A stretch of 64,000 nucleotides of DNA from CAHJXF01 sp038254545 (GTDB lineage: Bacteria > Pseudomonadota > Gammaproteobacteria > Burkholderiales > Burkholderiaceae_D), in the NCBI GenBank assembly GCA_038254545.1, contig JBBSGB010000002.1, forward strand, positions 1 through 64,000, read 5' to 3'. Below are positions 37,025 through 45,671 of this stretch, one piece after another. The notes under the pieces were generated by a model. The model worked only from the letters and a program-made list of their open reading frames with translations, did not search any database and was not told where the DNA came from. The number at the start of each line of letters is the position of its first letter. Positions within the stretch are counted from its first letter, which is position 1. The position numbers were made by a program, and so were the translations under genes.

Positions 37025-37671
37025 GTGCACACGCGGCTACGATAGGGCTCGGCAAGGCCGGCGCGCAGGGCCACGGCGCGGGCCTGACCGAGACATCGGG
37101 TCACGCCGAGGCCAAGCGGATCGTCGTCGGCTACGGCTTCTGGATCTTCCTGATCAGCGACATCATCATGTTCGCTGCATTCTTCGCGACCTACGCGGTG
37201 CTGACCGACAGCACCGCGGGTGGGCCGAGCGGCAAGGAGCTCTTCGGGATCGGTAACGTTGCGCTCGAGACGGCGTTCCTGCTCACCTCGAGTTTCACGT
37301 GCGGCCTGGCCGGCATCGGCGCCCAGGCGCGCAACGGACGGCTGTTCTATATCGCGATGGCCGTGACCTTCATGCTCGGCGTCGGTTTCCTCGCGCTGGA
37401 AGTGCACGAATTCGCCGATTTGATCGAAATGGGCGCGGGCCCGACGCGCAGTGGCTTCCTGTCGGCCTTCTTCGCGCTGATCGGATGCCACGGCTTTCAC
37501 GTGAGCGTGGGTCTGCTTTGGCTTTTGACGATGATGGCGCAGGTCTTCGCGAAGGGTTATCGCGAAGACATCCTGCGACGCATGCTGTGCTTCAGTCTGT
37601 TCTGGCACACCCTCGACATCATTTGGGTGGCGCTGTTCAGCCTGGTCTACCTCGTGGGAGTCGCGCGATGA
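37021..37671 (+). CDS. cyoC: Cytochrome o ubiquinol oxidase subunit III
   Basis: A 216-aa membrane subunit of the CyoC family, with five helices: GFWIFLISDIIMFAAFFATYA, VEFVHEF-like EVHEF, and the C-terminal FWHTLDIIWVALF motif. The ATG overlaps the cyoB stop, consistent with coupled translation of the four subunits. Confidence 0.95.
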   Translation: MSAHAATIGLGKAGAQGHGAGLTETSGHAEAKRIVVGYGFWIFLISDIIMFAAFFATYAVLTDSTAGGPSGKELFGIGNVALETAFLLTSSFTCGLAGIGAQARNGRLFYIAMAVTFMLGVGFLALEVHEFADLIEMGAGPTRSGFLSAFFALIGCHGFHVSVGLLWLLTMMAQVFAKGYREDILRRMLCFSLFWHTLDIIWVALFSLVYLVGVAR

Positions 37672-38069
37672 ACGATGCCGATTCGAAAGACAAGTCGCCG
37701 CATGGAGACACCGCTCCCGGCGACGAACGCCAGGGCTCCGACCTCATCATCCAGGGCGTCAAGGGCTACCTCGTCGGCTTTGCGCTGGCGGTCGGACTAT
37801 CGGTGGTGTCGTTTTACATCGCGCGCAGCACGCTGGTGTGGGCGCCGAGCATCCCGATCGCGCTGTCGGTGCTCGCGATCGCGCAGATGGGCGTGCACCT
37901 GGTCTTCTTCCTGCATATCACGACCGGTTCCGACAGCATCAACAACGTCCTCGCGCTCGCGTTCGGCGTGCTGATCGTGATGCTGCTCGTCTTCGGTTCG
38001 GTCTGGATCATGCTGCACCTGAATCACAACATGATGCCGATGGACCAGATCATGCGGATGCAGCGGTGA
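37668..38069 (+). CDS. cyoD: Cytochrome o ubiquinol oxidase subunit IV
   Basis: A 133-aa small subunit with three helices. A hydrophilic N-terminus is followed by GYLVGFALAVGLSVVSF, AQMGVHLVFFLHI and a terminal helix ending MLHLNHNMM, as in CyoD. The ATG overlaps the cyoC stop. It assists copper-site assembly in the oxidase. Confidence 0.94.
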   Translation: MNDADSKDKSPHGDTAPGDERQGSDLIIQGVKGYLVGFALAVGLSVVSFYIARSTLVWAPSIPIALSVLAIAQMGVHLVFFLHITTGSDSINNVLALAFGVLIVMLLVFGSVWIMLHLNHNMMPMDQIMRMQR

Positions 38070-38092
38070 GAGGCGTGGACGCGAGGCTCGAT

Positions 38093-39088
38093 ATGCGTCC
38101 AGGCATGCCCGCCTCCGTTATCGACTATCCCCACGGCATCTCCGCCATCGACTCCGGTTACGTGCGACCGCATCTCGACGCGATCCATCTGATCCTCGAG
38201 AACGGCCGCGCGGCCGTGGTCGATAGCGGCACCAACGATTCGATCCCGTTCGTGCTCGACACGCTGGCCGCGAAGGGACTCGGTCCCGACGCGATCGACT
38301 TCGTATTCCTCACGCACGTGCATCTTGATCACGCCGGCGGCGCGGGCCTCTTGATGCAGAAGGCGCCCAACGCGAAACTGGTCGTGCATCCACGCGGCGT
38401 GGGGCACATGATCGACCCGGGCAAGCTGATGGCCGCGACGCGCGACGTGTACGGCGTCGATGCCGCGCGCCGGATGTTCGGCGACATCGTTCCCGTTGCC
38501 AGGGAACGCATGATAGAAGCGACCGACGGCTACGCGGTCGAACTCGCAGGCCGCAGCTTCACCTTCTACGACACCCCCGGACACGCACGCCACCACAACT
38601 GCATCCACGATGGAGCGACCGGTCATCTGTTCGTCGGCGACATGTTCGGCCTGTCATATCGCGAGCTCGATCGCAACGGCATACAGTTCATCTTTCCCGC
38701 GACCACACCGAGCCAGTTCGACCCGGACGCGTTCCACGCGTCGATCGCTCGCATGACCGCGTTGAAGCCCGACGCGATCTATCTCACGCATTACGGAAAA
38801 GTGAGCGACGTGCCGCGCCTCGCGAAAGACCTGCTGCGTCTGGTCGATGCGCATGCCGAAGCGGGACGGCGCTGCGCGAGGATCGCCGATGGCAACGCGC
38901 GCGCGGCCGCATTGAAAGCCGCCGTGCACGACATCGTGCTTGCCGAAGCGAAGCGCCAACCGTGGGGCGTCGACGAGGCCGGCGCACTCGAAGTGCTGGT
39001 GATGGACATCCAGCTCAATGCGGACGGTCTCGAATCCTGGATCGCGCGCGGTGGCGCAAGCGCGCCGCGGCGCGCGGCCGCTCGATGA
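38093..39088 (+). CDS. MBL-fold metallo-hydrolase
   Basis: A 331-aa metallo-beta-lactamase-fold protein. HxHxDH is present as THVHLDHAGG, with VVDSGTN before it, FYDTPGHARHH and a late THYGKVSD, so a binuclear zinc or iron site is expected. I use the ATG at 38093, 23 bp after cyoD; it may share the cyo transcript. Its stop overlaps the next gene. The substrate is unknown. The length suggests an RNase Z/glyoxalase II-like soluble hydrolase with an extended C-terminus. Confidence 0.83.
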   Translation: MRPGMPASVIDYPHGISAIDSGYVRPHLDAIHLILENGRAAVVDSGTNDSIPFVLDTLAAKGLGPDAIDFVFLTHVHLDHAGGAGLLMQKAPNAKLVVHPRGVGHMIDPGKLMAATRDVYGVDAARRMFGDIVPVARERMIEATDGYAVELAGRSFTFYDTPGHARHHNCIHDGATGHLFVGDMFGLSYRELDRNGIQFIFPATTPSQFDPDAFHASIARMTALKPDAIYLTHYGKVSDVPRLAKDLLRLVDAHAEAGRRCARIADGNARAAALKAAVHDIVLAEAKRQPWGVDEAGALEVLVMDIQLNADGLESWIARGGASAPRRAAAR

Positions 39089-39897
39089 TGTTCAACCAAC
39101 CTGCAGTGCACCTCATGAACCTTCCCCGAATTCGTCGCACGGCCGTGCATACCGCGGCTGTGCTCGTCGCCCTCTTCGCGTCGCTCGCAACCGTTCCGGC
39201 CGCAGCGGTCGACCTCACGCTTCTATCGGCCGGCGCGATGCGAGAGCCGGTGACGCAACTACTCGCGCAACGCAGCGCGTCGTTGCCCCACGTGAACGTC
39301 AGCTTCGGAACCGCCGGCGCGATTCGCGATCGTCTCGCCAAAGGCGAAAAACCCGATGTCGTGATCCTGCCCAGCGGCGACCTCGACGGCTTGATCGGGC
39401 AACGCGTAGCCGATAGCGTATCGCTTCGCGCGCTGGGCGAAACCGAGGTCGGCGTCGCGGTGCGCGAAGGCGCGAAGTTGCCGGACATCGCCACGCGCGA
39501 GGCCTTGCGCGCGACGTTGCTCGAGGCACGCAAGGTCGTGATCGTCGATCCGGCGAAGGGCACCAGCGGGCGCCTGGTCGAGAGCATGTTCAAGGATCTG
39601 GGCATTGCCGACGCGATGCGCGACAAGACCCTCAGGGTCGATGGCGGCTATGTCGTCGAAGCGGTCGCCCGGGGCGAAGCCGATCTGGGACTTCATCAGA
39701 TCAGCGAGATCCTGCCGGTCAAGGGCGTGACGCTGGTCGGCCCGTTGCCCGGCGATCTGCGCAAGCCCACGCGTTACGATGTCGCGGTGCTGGTGGCCAG
39801 CGACCAGCAGGAAGATGCGAAGGCGCTGGTCGGCTATCTGACCTCGGGCGCAGCGCGCGCGGTGATCGAAAAGAGCGGCTTCAAGCCGGCGCGGTGA
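39085..39897 (+). CDS. Substrate-binding protein, ModA-like
   Basis: A 270-aa exported binding protein. The signal peptide is RTAVHTAAVLVALFASLATVPAAA; LTLLSAGAMREPVTQLL, DVVILPSGDLDGLI and GGYVVEAVARGEADLGLHQ resemble the molybdate/ModA-type extracellular binding fold. No permease or ATPase is adjacent, so it may serve a transporter elsewhere or act as a sensor. The ATG overlaps the preceding stop (ATGA); an internal ATG at 39115 is an alternative start. Confidence 0.75.
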   Translation: MMFNQPAVHLMNLPRIRRTAVHTAAVLVALFASLATVPAAAVDLTLLSAGAMREPVTQLLAQRSASLPHVNVSFGTAGAIRDRLAKGEKPDVVILPSGDLDGLIGQRVADSVSLRALGETEVGVAVREGAKLPDIATREALRATLLEARKVVIVDPAKGTSGRLVESMFKDLGIADAMRDKTLRVDGGYVVEAVARGEADLGLHQISEILPVKGVTLVGPLPGDLRKPTRYDVAVLVASDQQEDAKALVGYLTSGAARAVIEKSGFKPAR

Positions 39898-39921
39898 GCG
39901 CCGGCTTGTGAGCGCAGAGAT

Positions 39922-40221
39922 CTATTGACCGAAGGTCTTGAACTCATTCATGAAGGCCTTGAACTGAGTCATCGACATCTTGCCGTCCTTCGACGCCATG
40001 TCGAACATCTTGCCTTGCATCTCGAGATATTCCTGCTTCGTGATCACGGCGTCCTTGTTCTTCATCGGCATCTCGCGCATCTTGACGATCACTTGTCTCA
40101 CATCGGAAAAGCCGTGAGGATCGACTTCTTCGATGGCGGCCTGGGCGCCTGCACCGAACATGGCGAGGCTGAGAAGGCCGGCGCTTGCGGCCAGACGGAA
40201 GGCGTGCTTGGTTGTGGTCAT
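39922..40221 (-). CDS. Small secreted EF-hand-like protein
   Basis: A 99-aa protein with a clear signal peptide (LAASAGLLSLAMFGAGAQA). The mature part has two short segments resembling degenerate calcium loops (KDAVITKQEYLEM and SKDGKMSMTQFKAFM), so calcium or protein binding is possible. A ribosome site (AGGAG) precedes the ATG at 40221. It is convergent with the ModA-like gene. No function is assigned. Confidence 0.68.
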   Translation of the reverse strand: MTTTKHAFRLAASAGLLSLAMFGAGAQAAIEEVDPHGFSDVRQVIVKMREMPMKNKDAVITKQEYLEMQGKMFDMASKDGKMSMTQFKAFMNEFKTFGQ

Positions 40222-40444
40222 GGTGTTCTCCTGTTGAGCATGGCTGCATCTCTGCATCAATGCGCGCGCGGTTGGCGCGGGTTGCCGCGGCTAGCGGCGA
40301 GTTGCCTCGGCGCAATCCTCATCGGGGATGCGCAACCGCATTCGGCATGTGCGGCTGGGCAGTAGTCGCGGCACCGCGCGCATGATTTACACGGCAGCAC
40401 CAAAAATTCAAACGTAAGAATCCAGGACTTCAATCGACGCCATC

Positions 40445-41716
40445 ATGCCGCACGACGACCTCTCCCCTCCGAACGTATCCGCGGCCCGCTTCGGCCGGCC
40501 CGAAGCCATCGATCCCCAGCCCACCCTTTTTGCCCGCGAAGCGATCCGTGGACTGCGCGCCTCGCGCATTCGTGAAGTCGCGAATGCCGGCATCGATTTG
40601 CCCGACGTACTACCGTTCTGGTTCGGCGAATCCAACGAGGTCACGCCGCAATTCATTCGCGACGCTGCCCGCGATGCGCTCGCGCGGGGCGCCACGTTCT
40701 ACACCCATAACCTCGGCATCGCGCCATTGCGCAATGCTCTTGCCGACTACGCCAGCGGCCTTCACGGAGCGACGGCGAGCGATCACATCGCGGTCACGAG
40801 CGCAGGCGTCAACGCGCTGATGCTCGCCGCACAGCTCGTCGTCGGACCCGGCGACCGCGCGGTCGCGGTCACGCCGCTGTGGCCCAACGTTGTCGAGATT
40901 CCGAAGATCCTCGGCGCCACGGTCGAGACGGTGTCGCTAACCTTCGGCGACGACGGATGGACGCTCGACGTCGACAAGCTGATCGCGCGCCTCACCCCTG
41001 GCACGCGCGTGTTGATCGTCAACTCGCCCAGCAATCCGACCGGCTGGGTGATGCCGCGCGAGGCGCAACAGCGCGTGCTCGATCATTGCCGCACGCACGG
41101 CATCTGGATCCTCGCCGACGAGGTCTATGAACGTCTCTACTTTGCGAATGGGCGAACATCGGGTTCGACGGCGGCGCCCTCGTTTCTCGACATCGCATCG
41201 CGGGACGAGCGCGTGATCTGCGTGAACTCGTTCTCCAAGACCTGGCTGATGACCGGGTGGCGCCTCGGCTGGATGGTCCTCCCGGCGGCTCTCACCGAAG
41301 ATCTCGGCAAGCTGATCGAGTACAACACCTCGTGCGCGCCTCAGTTCGTGCAGGAGGCGGGCGTCGTGGCGGTACGCGACGGCGACGCGTTCACGCGCGA
41401 TCTGGTCTCGCGTCTGAAAATCGCGCGTGACCATCTTGTTCACGAGTTGAGCGTGCTGCCCGGCGTTGATGTCCACACGCCCGAAGGCGCGATGTATGTC
41501 TTCTTTCGCCTCGCCGGCGCGACCGACAGCCTCGCGTATTGCAAGCGCCTGGTGCGCGAGGCGGGGTTGGGGCTGGCGCCGGGCAGTGCCTTCGGCGACG
41601 AAGGCGAAGGTTTCGTGCGGTGGTGCTATGCGTGCGATCCGGCGCGGCTCGATCAAGGGGTGAGCCGGTTGCGCGAATTCCTCAAGGGTCAGACAGCGGA
41701 ATTGTTCGCGCGCTAG
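40445..41716 (+). CDS. PLP-dependent aminotransferase class I/II
   Basis: A 423-aa fold-type I aminotransferase. The lysine that binds pyridoxal phosphate is in NSFSKTWLMTGWRLGW, with NSPSNPTGWVMP (substrate/PLP loop) and LADEVYERLYF before it. It resembles the aspartate/aromatic aminotransferase group. The 223 bp before it, divergent from the EF-hand-like gene, hold no obvious element. The amino acid used cannot be told. Confidence 0.86.
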   Translation: MPHDDLSPPNVSAARFGRPEAIDPQPTLFAREAIRGLRASRIREVANAGIDLPDVLPFWFGESNEVTPQFIRDAARDALARGATFYTHNLGIAPLRNALADYASGLHGATASDHIAVTSAGVNALMLAAQLVVGPGDRAVAVTPLWPNVVEIPKILGATVETVSLTFGDDGWTLDVDKLIARLTPGTRVLIVNSPSNPTGWVMPREAQQRVLDHCRTHGIWILADEVYERLYFANGRTSGSTAAPSFLDIASRDERVICVNSFSKTWLMTGWRLGWMVLPAALTEDLGKLIEYNTSCAPQFVQEAGVVAVRDGDAFTRDLVSRLKIARDHLVHELSVLPGVDVHTPEGAMYVFFRLAGATDSLAYCKRLVREAGLGLAPGSAFGDEGEGFVRWCYACDPARLDQGVSRLREFLKGQTAELFAR

Positions 41717-41734
41717 CTTCAAGTTGTCGCGCGC

Positions 41735-42604
41735 TCAAGTCGCCTTCGCTCCTCGCGCACTCCGGTTTGGTAATCGGCCGACATTCCATCGCGAACGGAA
41801 CCACATCGTTCGATTGCACCAAGCCGGCTCCTTGATCCACGTAGCACCGATCAACAGCGCCAGCAACGCGAAGACCGGCCAGTCCGAATCGGGCAGCATG
41901 CGAACTGCGCCCACTAGGGGATGCGTGCCGACGACGCTCGAGATCGGCCACACGGTGCCGAAGCCGATCCAGAGCAACGCGTCGACCGCGACGTGCAGTC
42001 CAATGGCGCTCATCACGCCCAGGCGGCTGCGCGCAAGCTGGGTCGCGACGATGGCGAACATGGTCTGGTCCATGATGGACAGAAAGGGCAATGGGGAAGC
42101 AAATGGTTTGTGGCCGCCGACAAACAAGGCGATCTGCAGTGCGCCGCCCAGCCAACTACCGAAGATCGCGCTGAATCCGACGTCGAAGAACCGCCGAAAG
42201 AGAACCTCTTCGGCGACCGCGATGCCGATCGCGGTACCGAAGATCAACACCACAGCGATCATCGGGTCGGAAAAGGAAACCTCCGGGTTGACCGTGATCC
42301 ACCGCGGCGTTTGCGCCAGTGCAACGATCGCTGCGCCACCGACCAAGCCGATCAGGAGCGAGACCGCTTCGCGACGCCATTGCCACTCGAGCCGTTAGCG
42401 GGTCAGCGCGAACAAGGCGAAGCAGCTCAGAGGCGCGACGGCGAGCGATTGTTCTATGAACAAGGTCAGCGGGTCGCTGAAGAATCCATCGATCAGGTGA
42501 TGACGAGCGACGAACAGGGCTTCGATCAACCCGCAGGTCAGTATGAAAAACAGCAGCGCTCCACCGCGCCGCTTGAAGGACTCGATGCATTCGCTGCGCT
42601 TCAT
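41735..42604 (-). pseudogene. CPBP-family intramembrane metalloprotease, interrupted by an in-frame TAA
   Basis: One reading frame holds both halves of a CPBP (Abi/CAAX protease-like) membrane protein. The N-terminal part begins at 42604 (MKRSECIESF) with two membrane helices and runs to a TAA at 42395-42397. The frame then continues (CGG CTC GAG TGG...) without shift into the catalytic part, which keeps the EExxxR motif (AEEVLFRRFF), an FxxxH motif (FVGGH) and a third histidine (LHVAVDA), and ends at 41735. A single base change would restore about 289 codons. It may be a recent pseudogene, a sequencing error or, less likely, readthrough. A TTG at 42346 could still start the C-terminal half alone. 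Confidence 0.75.
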
Positions 42605-42619
42605 TGCAACCTTGTGCAA

Positions 42620-43104
42620 GGCTGGCCGTCAGCGCGGCGCATGCGCGTAACGGCCAAACTTGTCGATCAAGATGCCATTCACCAAAACATGCATACGAGC
42701 AGTTCGCGAGAGACCCGCCAGAGTGCACGTAGCAGTCCAGGCCTTGGCTGCCCGTTAAATACCTCGTGTAGTGGAGATCGTCTCCCATCCCCGTCGCACC
42801 AACTTCCCCGCCACCAACCGCGCTGGTGCCCCGCTTGCCGAGTAAGCGCATCTGCTACCTCCGTGAAGTTCATTGGGCCGGACCGAGCCCCGTCCATGAG
42901 GTCACACGCTTTCCTCAATTCAAGGACTCGGCGCAGTGGCGGAAATGCCGCTGCGCTCGGGCACTCGGTTTTCACGCCGCCGTTACAGGCGAATGCCCGC
43001 ATGAATCATCAGCGCTCGGTCCTGAGCCGGCAAACCTCAAATGGACGAGTCCTTCCGGGGGACAAGGCCGCGCGGAGCGGCCGTTCAACGAATGAAGCGG
43101 ACAG
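42620..43104. other. 485 bp without a recognisable gene
   Basis: Between the broken CPBP gene and the acyl-CoA ligase I find no frame with family character on either strand. Short frames exist on both strands but are Arg/Ser/Pro-rich or unrecognisable. A small hairpin (GGCCGC / GCGGCC, 43066-43082) lies near the right end. The stretch may be decayed sequence. Confidence 0.45.
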
Positions 43105-44814
43105 CTAACCTTTCGCCGCCTCGGCCTCCTGCAACGCCCGCCACATCACCTTCCCGGTCCCCGACTTCGGCAGCGACTCGACGAACTCGACGATGCGCGG
43201 GATCTTGTAGGCCGCCATGTGTTCGCGCGACCATTCGATAATCTCGTCGGCGCTGACCTTGGCCTTGTGGTCGGCGCGCGGGACGATCAAGGCCTTGACG
43301 GTCTCGCCGCGGTACGCGTCCTTGGCGCCGATCACGCACGCCTCCTGCACGGCCGGATGCTTGTAGAGCATCGCTTCGACCTCGGCCGGCCAGACCTTGA
43401 AGCCCGACGCGTTGATCATGCGTTTCAGGCGATCGACCATGAAGAAGTAGCCGTCCTCGTCGATGCGCGCGAGGTCGCCGGTGCGCAGGAATTTCTTGCC
43501 GTCGTGCTCGATGAACGCAGCCGCGGTCTTCACCGGATCGTTCCAGTAGCCCATGAAGACGCCGGGTCCGTGCGTGATGATCTCGCCGGTCGCACCCTGC
43601 GTCACTTCGGCAAGCGTCTCGGGATCGATTACGCGCGAATCGGTGTCGCAGATCGGTATGCCCAGGCATTGCTTCTTCGGATGGTTGGTCGGATTGATGT
43701 GCGAGGCCGCGATCGTCTCGGACAGCCCGTAACCTTCGATGAAGTCCAGGCCCCAGAGATCCTTGATGCGTTGTGCAACGGCTTCAGGCATCGCGGCGCC
43801 GCCGCCCGACAGGTAGTCGAGGCTCGAGAGGTCGTAGTTCGACAGCTCGGGATTGCCGAGCAGGTCGATGATCATCGTCGGGATGCAGGTGAAGTTGGTG
43901 ACGCGGTAATGCGCCATCGCGGCGGCGGCGACCCTGCGGTCCCAGCGCGGCAGGACCACGTTGGTCCCTCCGCCATAGATCAGGCCGTTCATCGCCTGCA
44001 TGCCGGTGACATGGAACATCGGCACGACGCCCAGCGCGACCGTTTCGGGGTGCACGCTCGCCCACAGCGTGCCGGTCACGAGCACGTGCATCACCGAACG
44101 ATGGGTGTGGATGCAGCCTTTGGGCTGGCCGGTCGTGCCCGAGGTGTAGGGCATCACGCACCAGTCGTCGGGGCCGGCCACGCTCGGTGATGGAACGAGT
44201 CCTTCGGCGATCGCGTCGTTCCAGCGCGTGACCTGCGATGACGGTGCCGTCGTCATCGGTGCGCGAACGAATTCGGGAACTGCGAGCGAAGTGGGCGTGA
44301 CCAGCGCATCGGCATACGCGCCCACGACCGCGTGCTCGAACGTTGCGACGCCCTCCGGCTGGCCCTTCATCAGCGGTGCAAGCTGCGACCAGTTGTCTTG
44401 CGCGCACAGCACGACGCGCGCGCCGCTGTCGTTCGCGTAATGCCGGAGCTCATCGGTGCGCAGCATCGGGTTGACCGGCACCACGAAGGCGTCCGCGCGC
44501 AGGATCGCGTAATAGCCGATCGCGAATTGCGGGCTGTTCTGGAAGTCGAGCAGCACGCGATCGCCGCGCGCCACGCCACAATGCTGCTGCAGCCAACCCG
44601 CCAGCGCTTCGGCCTGGCGGCGCAATTCTGCGTAGGTCGTGATCGAGTCGTAGAACACGATCGCCGCGCGATTCGGGTAACGCGTCGCGGTGACCTCGAG
44701 GTTGTACCAGAGGCTGGTGGCGGGCAGGTCGAGGTGATGCGGCAGGTGCGGCGGCCAGTGGCGATAGTGCAGTGGCTCCGGTACCGATGTCGATGTCGAT
44801 CGCGCGGTAGTCAT
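43105..44814 (-). CDS. AMP-dependent acyl-CoA ligase (fatty-acid CoA ligase type)
   Basis: A 569-aa adenylate-forming enzyme. The P-loop MPYTSGTTGQPKGC, the GYGLSETIAASHINP core and the C-terminal catalytic lysine in PKSGTGKVMWR are all present. It activates a carboxylic acid with ATP and CoA; the sequence resembles long- or medium-chain fatty-acid CoA ligases. The ATG at 44814 is preceded by GGGGAG; 16 more codons are open upstream. It appears monocistronic. Confidence 0.87.
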   Translation of the reverse strand: MTTARSTSTSVPEPLHYRHWPPHLPHHLDLPATSLWYNLEVTATRYPNRAAIVFYDSITTYAELRRQAEALAGWLQQHCGVARGDRVLLDFQNSPQFAIGYYAILRADAFVVPVNPMLRTDELRHYANDSGARVVLCAQDNWSQLAPLMKGQPEGVATFEHAVVGAYADALVTPTSLAVPEFVRAPMTTAPSSQVTRWNDAIAEGLVPSPSVAGPDDWCVMPYTSGTTGQPKGCIHTHRSVMHVLVTGTLWASVHPETVALGVVPMFHVTGMQAMNGLIYGGGTNVVLPRWDRRVAAAAMAHYRVTNFTCIPTMIIDLLGNPELSNYDLSSLDYLSGGGAAMPEAVAQRIKDLWGLDFIEGYGLSETIAASHINPTNHPKKQCLGIPICDTDSRVIDPETLAEVTQGATGEIITHGPGVFMGYWNDPVKTAAAFIEHDGKKFLRTGDLARIDEDGYFFMVDRLKRMINASGFKVWPAEVEAMLYKHPAVQEACVIGAKDAYRGETVKALIVPRADHKAKVSADEIIEWSREHMAAYKIPRIVEFVESLPKSGTGKVMWRALQEAEAAKG

Positions 44815-44933
44815 GCGTCTCCCCTGATTCTGCCTTTTGCGATCCGCGGCGTCGCGAATCAAGCCGACATGCGGCGCGGCTCGAAACTCTACACCGCGCG
44901 CGCCGCGGGGGAGGCGCAGTCAATCCACGCAAT

Positions 44934-45671
44934 TCAATCCATGAAGTCGTCATAGGTGCGCGGGCGATAGCCCGACAGCCCTCGCCACGGCAATCGATCC
45001 GCGGGTGTCGCCGCGACGATCTTCACCGCGGTGCGGCGCGTCAGCGTGCCGTCGTCTCGGATCGCTTCGATCGCCAGCGGGTAGTTGTGCGTGTTCGACC
45101 ACAGCACGCGATGGGTCCAGCCGTCGCGCCGCTCCTCGTGCCATGCCGCGCCTTCGGGTGTGCTCGCCGTGCGTGTCGCGAGCACCGGCATGCGCGCGAT
45201 CAGCGCAGGCGGCGCGAGATGGAACTCGGCATCCCAGTTGCCGAGGAAGCCGACTGGTCCGTATTCGGCGCCGGGTACGAACACCGTCCATTTCTTCTCG
45301 CGATCGACGTATTCGAGATGCGTCCTGCCGTCGGCTTCGCGCGTGACGTGGCGCGCAGCGCCTTCGAAGTCGAAGTGCCGGTGTTCGGTGCCTTCGGCGT
45401 TCGCGTCGTGATGATGAAGGTTCGCGCGCGCAGCAGCGGGCAGCACGCGCTCGGTCCATACATGACCCTGGCGACGAATCACGCGCTCTTCGAAGCGCTC
45501 GGTGCGCGTCACGCCGTTGCGAGACACGCTGGTGCTTTCGTGCGTGACGATCGCGTCGAGGTCGCTCGGTGACGTGACCCCGCTTGCAGCGGCAGCGACG
45601 CCGGCGACCGATGATGCGAGAAGAAACGGAAGCAGTGCGCGCCCGAGGGAAAGCGCAAGCACGGTCTTCAT
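44934..45671 (-). CDS. Exported protein of unknown function coupled to alkaline phosphatase
   Basis: A 245-aa protein with a signal peptide (RALLPFLLASSVAGVAAAAS). The mature part has no motif I recognise but is rich in charged and aromatic residues (RQGHVWTERVLP, GFLGNWDAEFHL, GLSGYRPRTYDDFMD). Its ATG overlaps the stop of the upstream alkaline phosphatase (ATGA), so it is translationally coupled to it and probably acts in the same periplasmic process. Confidence 0.6.
   Translation of the reverse strand: MKTVLALSLGRALLPFLLASSVAGVAAAASGVTSPSDLDAIVTHESTSVSRNGVTRTERFEERVIRRQGHVWTERVLPAAARANLHHHDANAEGTEHRHFDFEGAARHVTREADGRTHLEYVDREKKWTVFVPGAEYGPVGFLGNWDAEFHLAPPALIARMPVLATRTASTPEGAAWHEERRDGWTHRVLWSNTHNYPLAIEAIRDDGTLTRRTAVKIVAATPADRLPWRGLSGYRPRTYDDFMD

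Noticed and set aside
42679..43002. Possible 107-codon gene on the minus strand beside the CPBP pseudogene
   Set aside because: Its translation has no recognisable family; overlapping frames on both strands look equally random.
42900..43104. Integron attC-like or mobile-element end before the acyl-CoA ligase
   Set aside because: Only a 6-bp hairpin is present; the paired RYYYAAC/GTTRRRY ends are not, and there is no integrase or transposase nearby.
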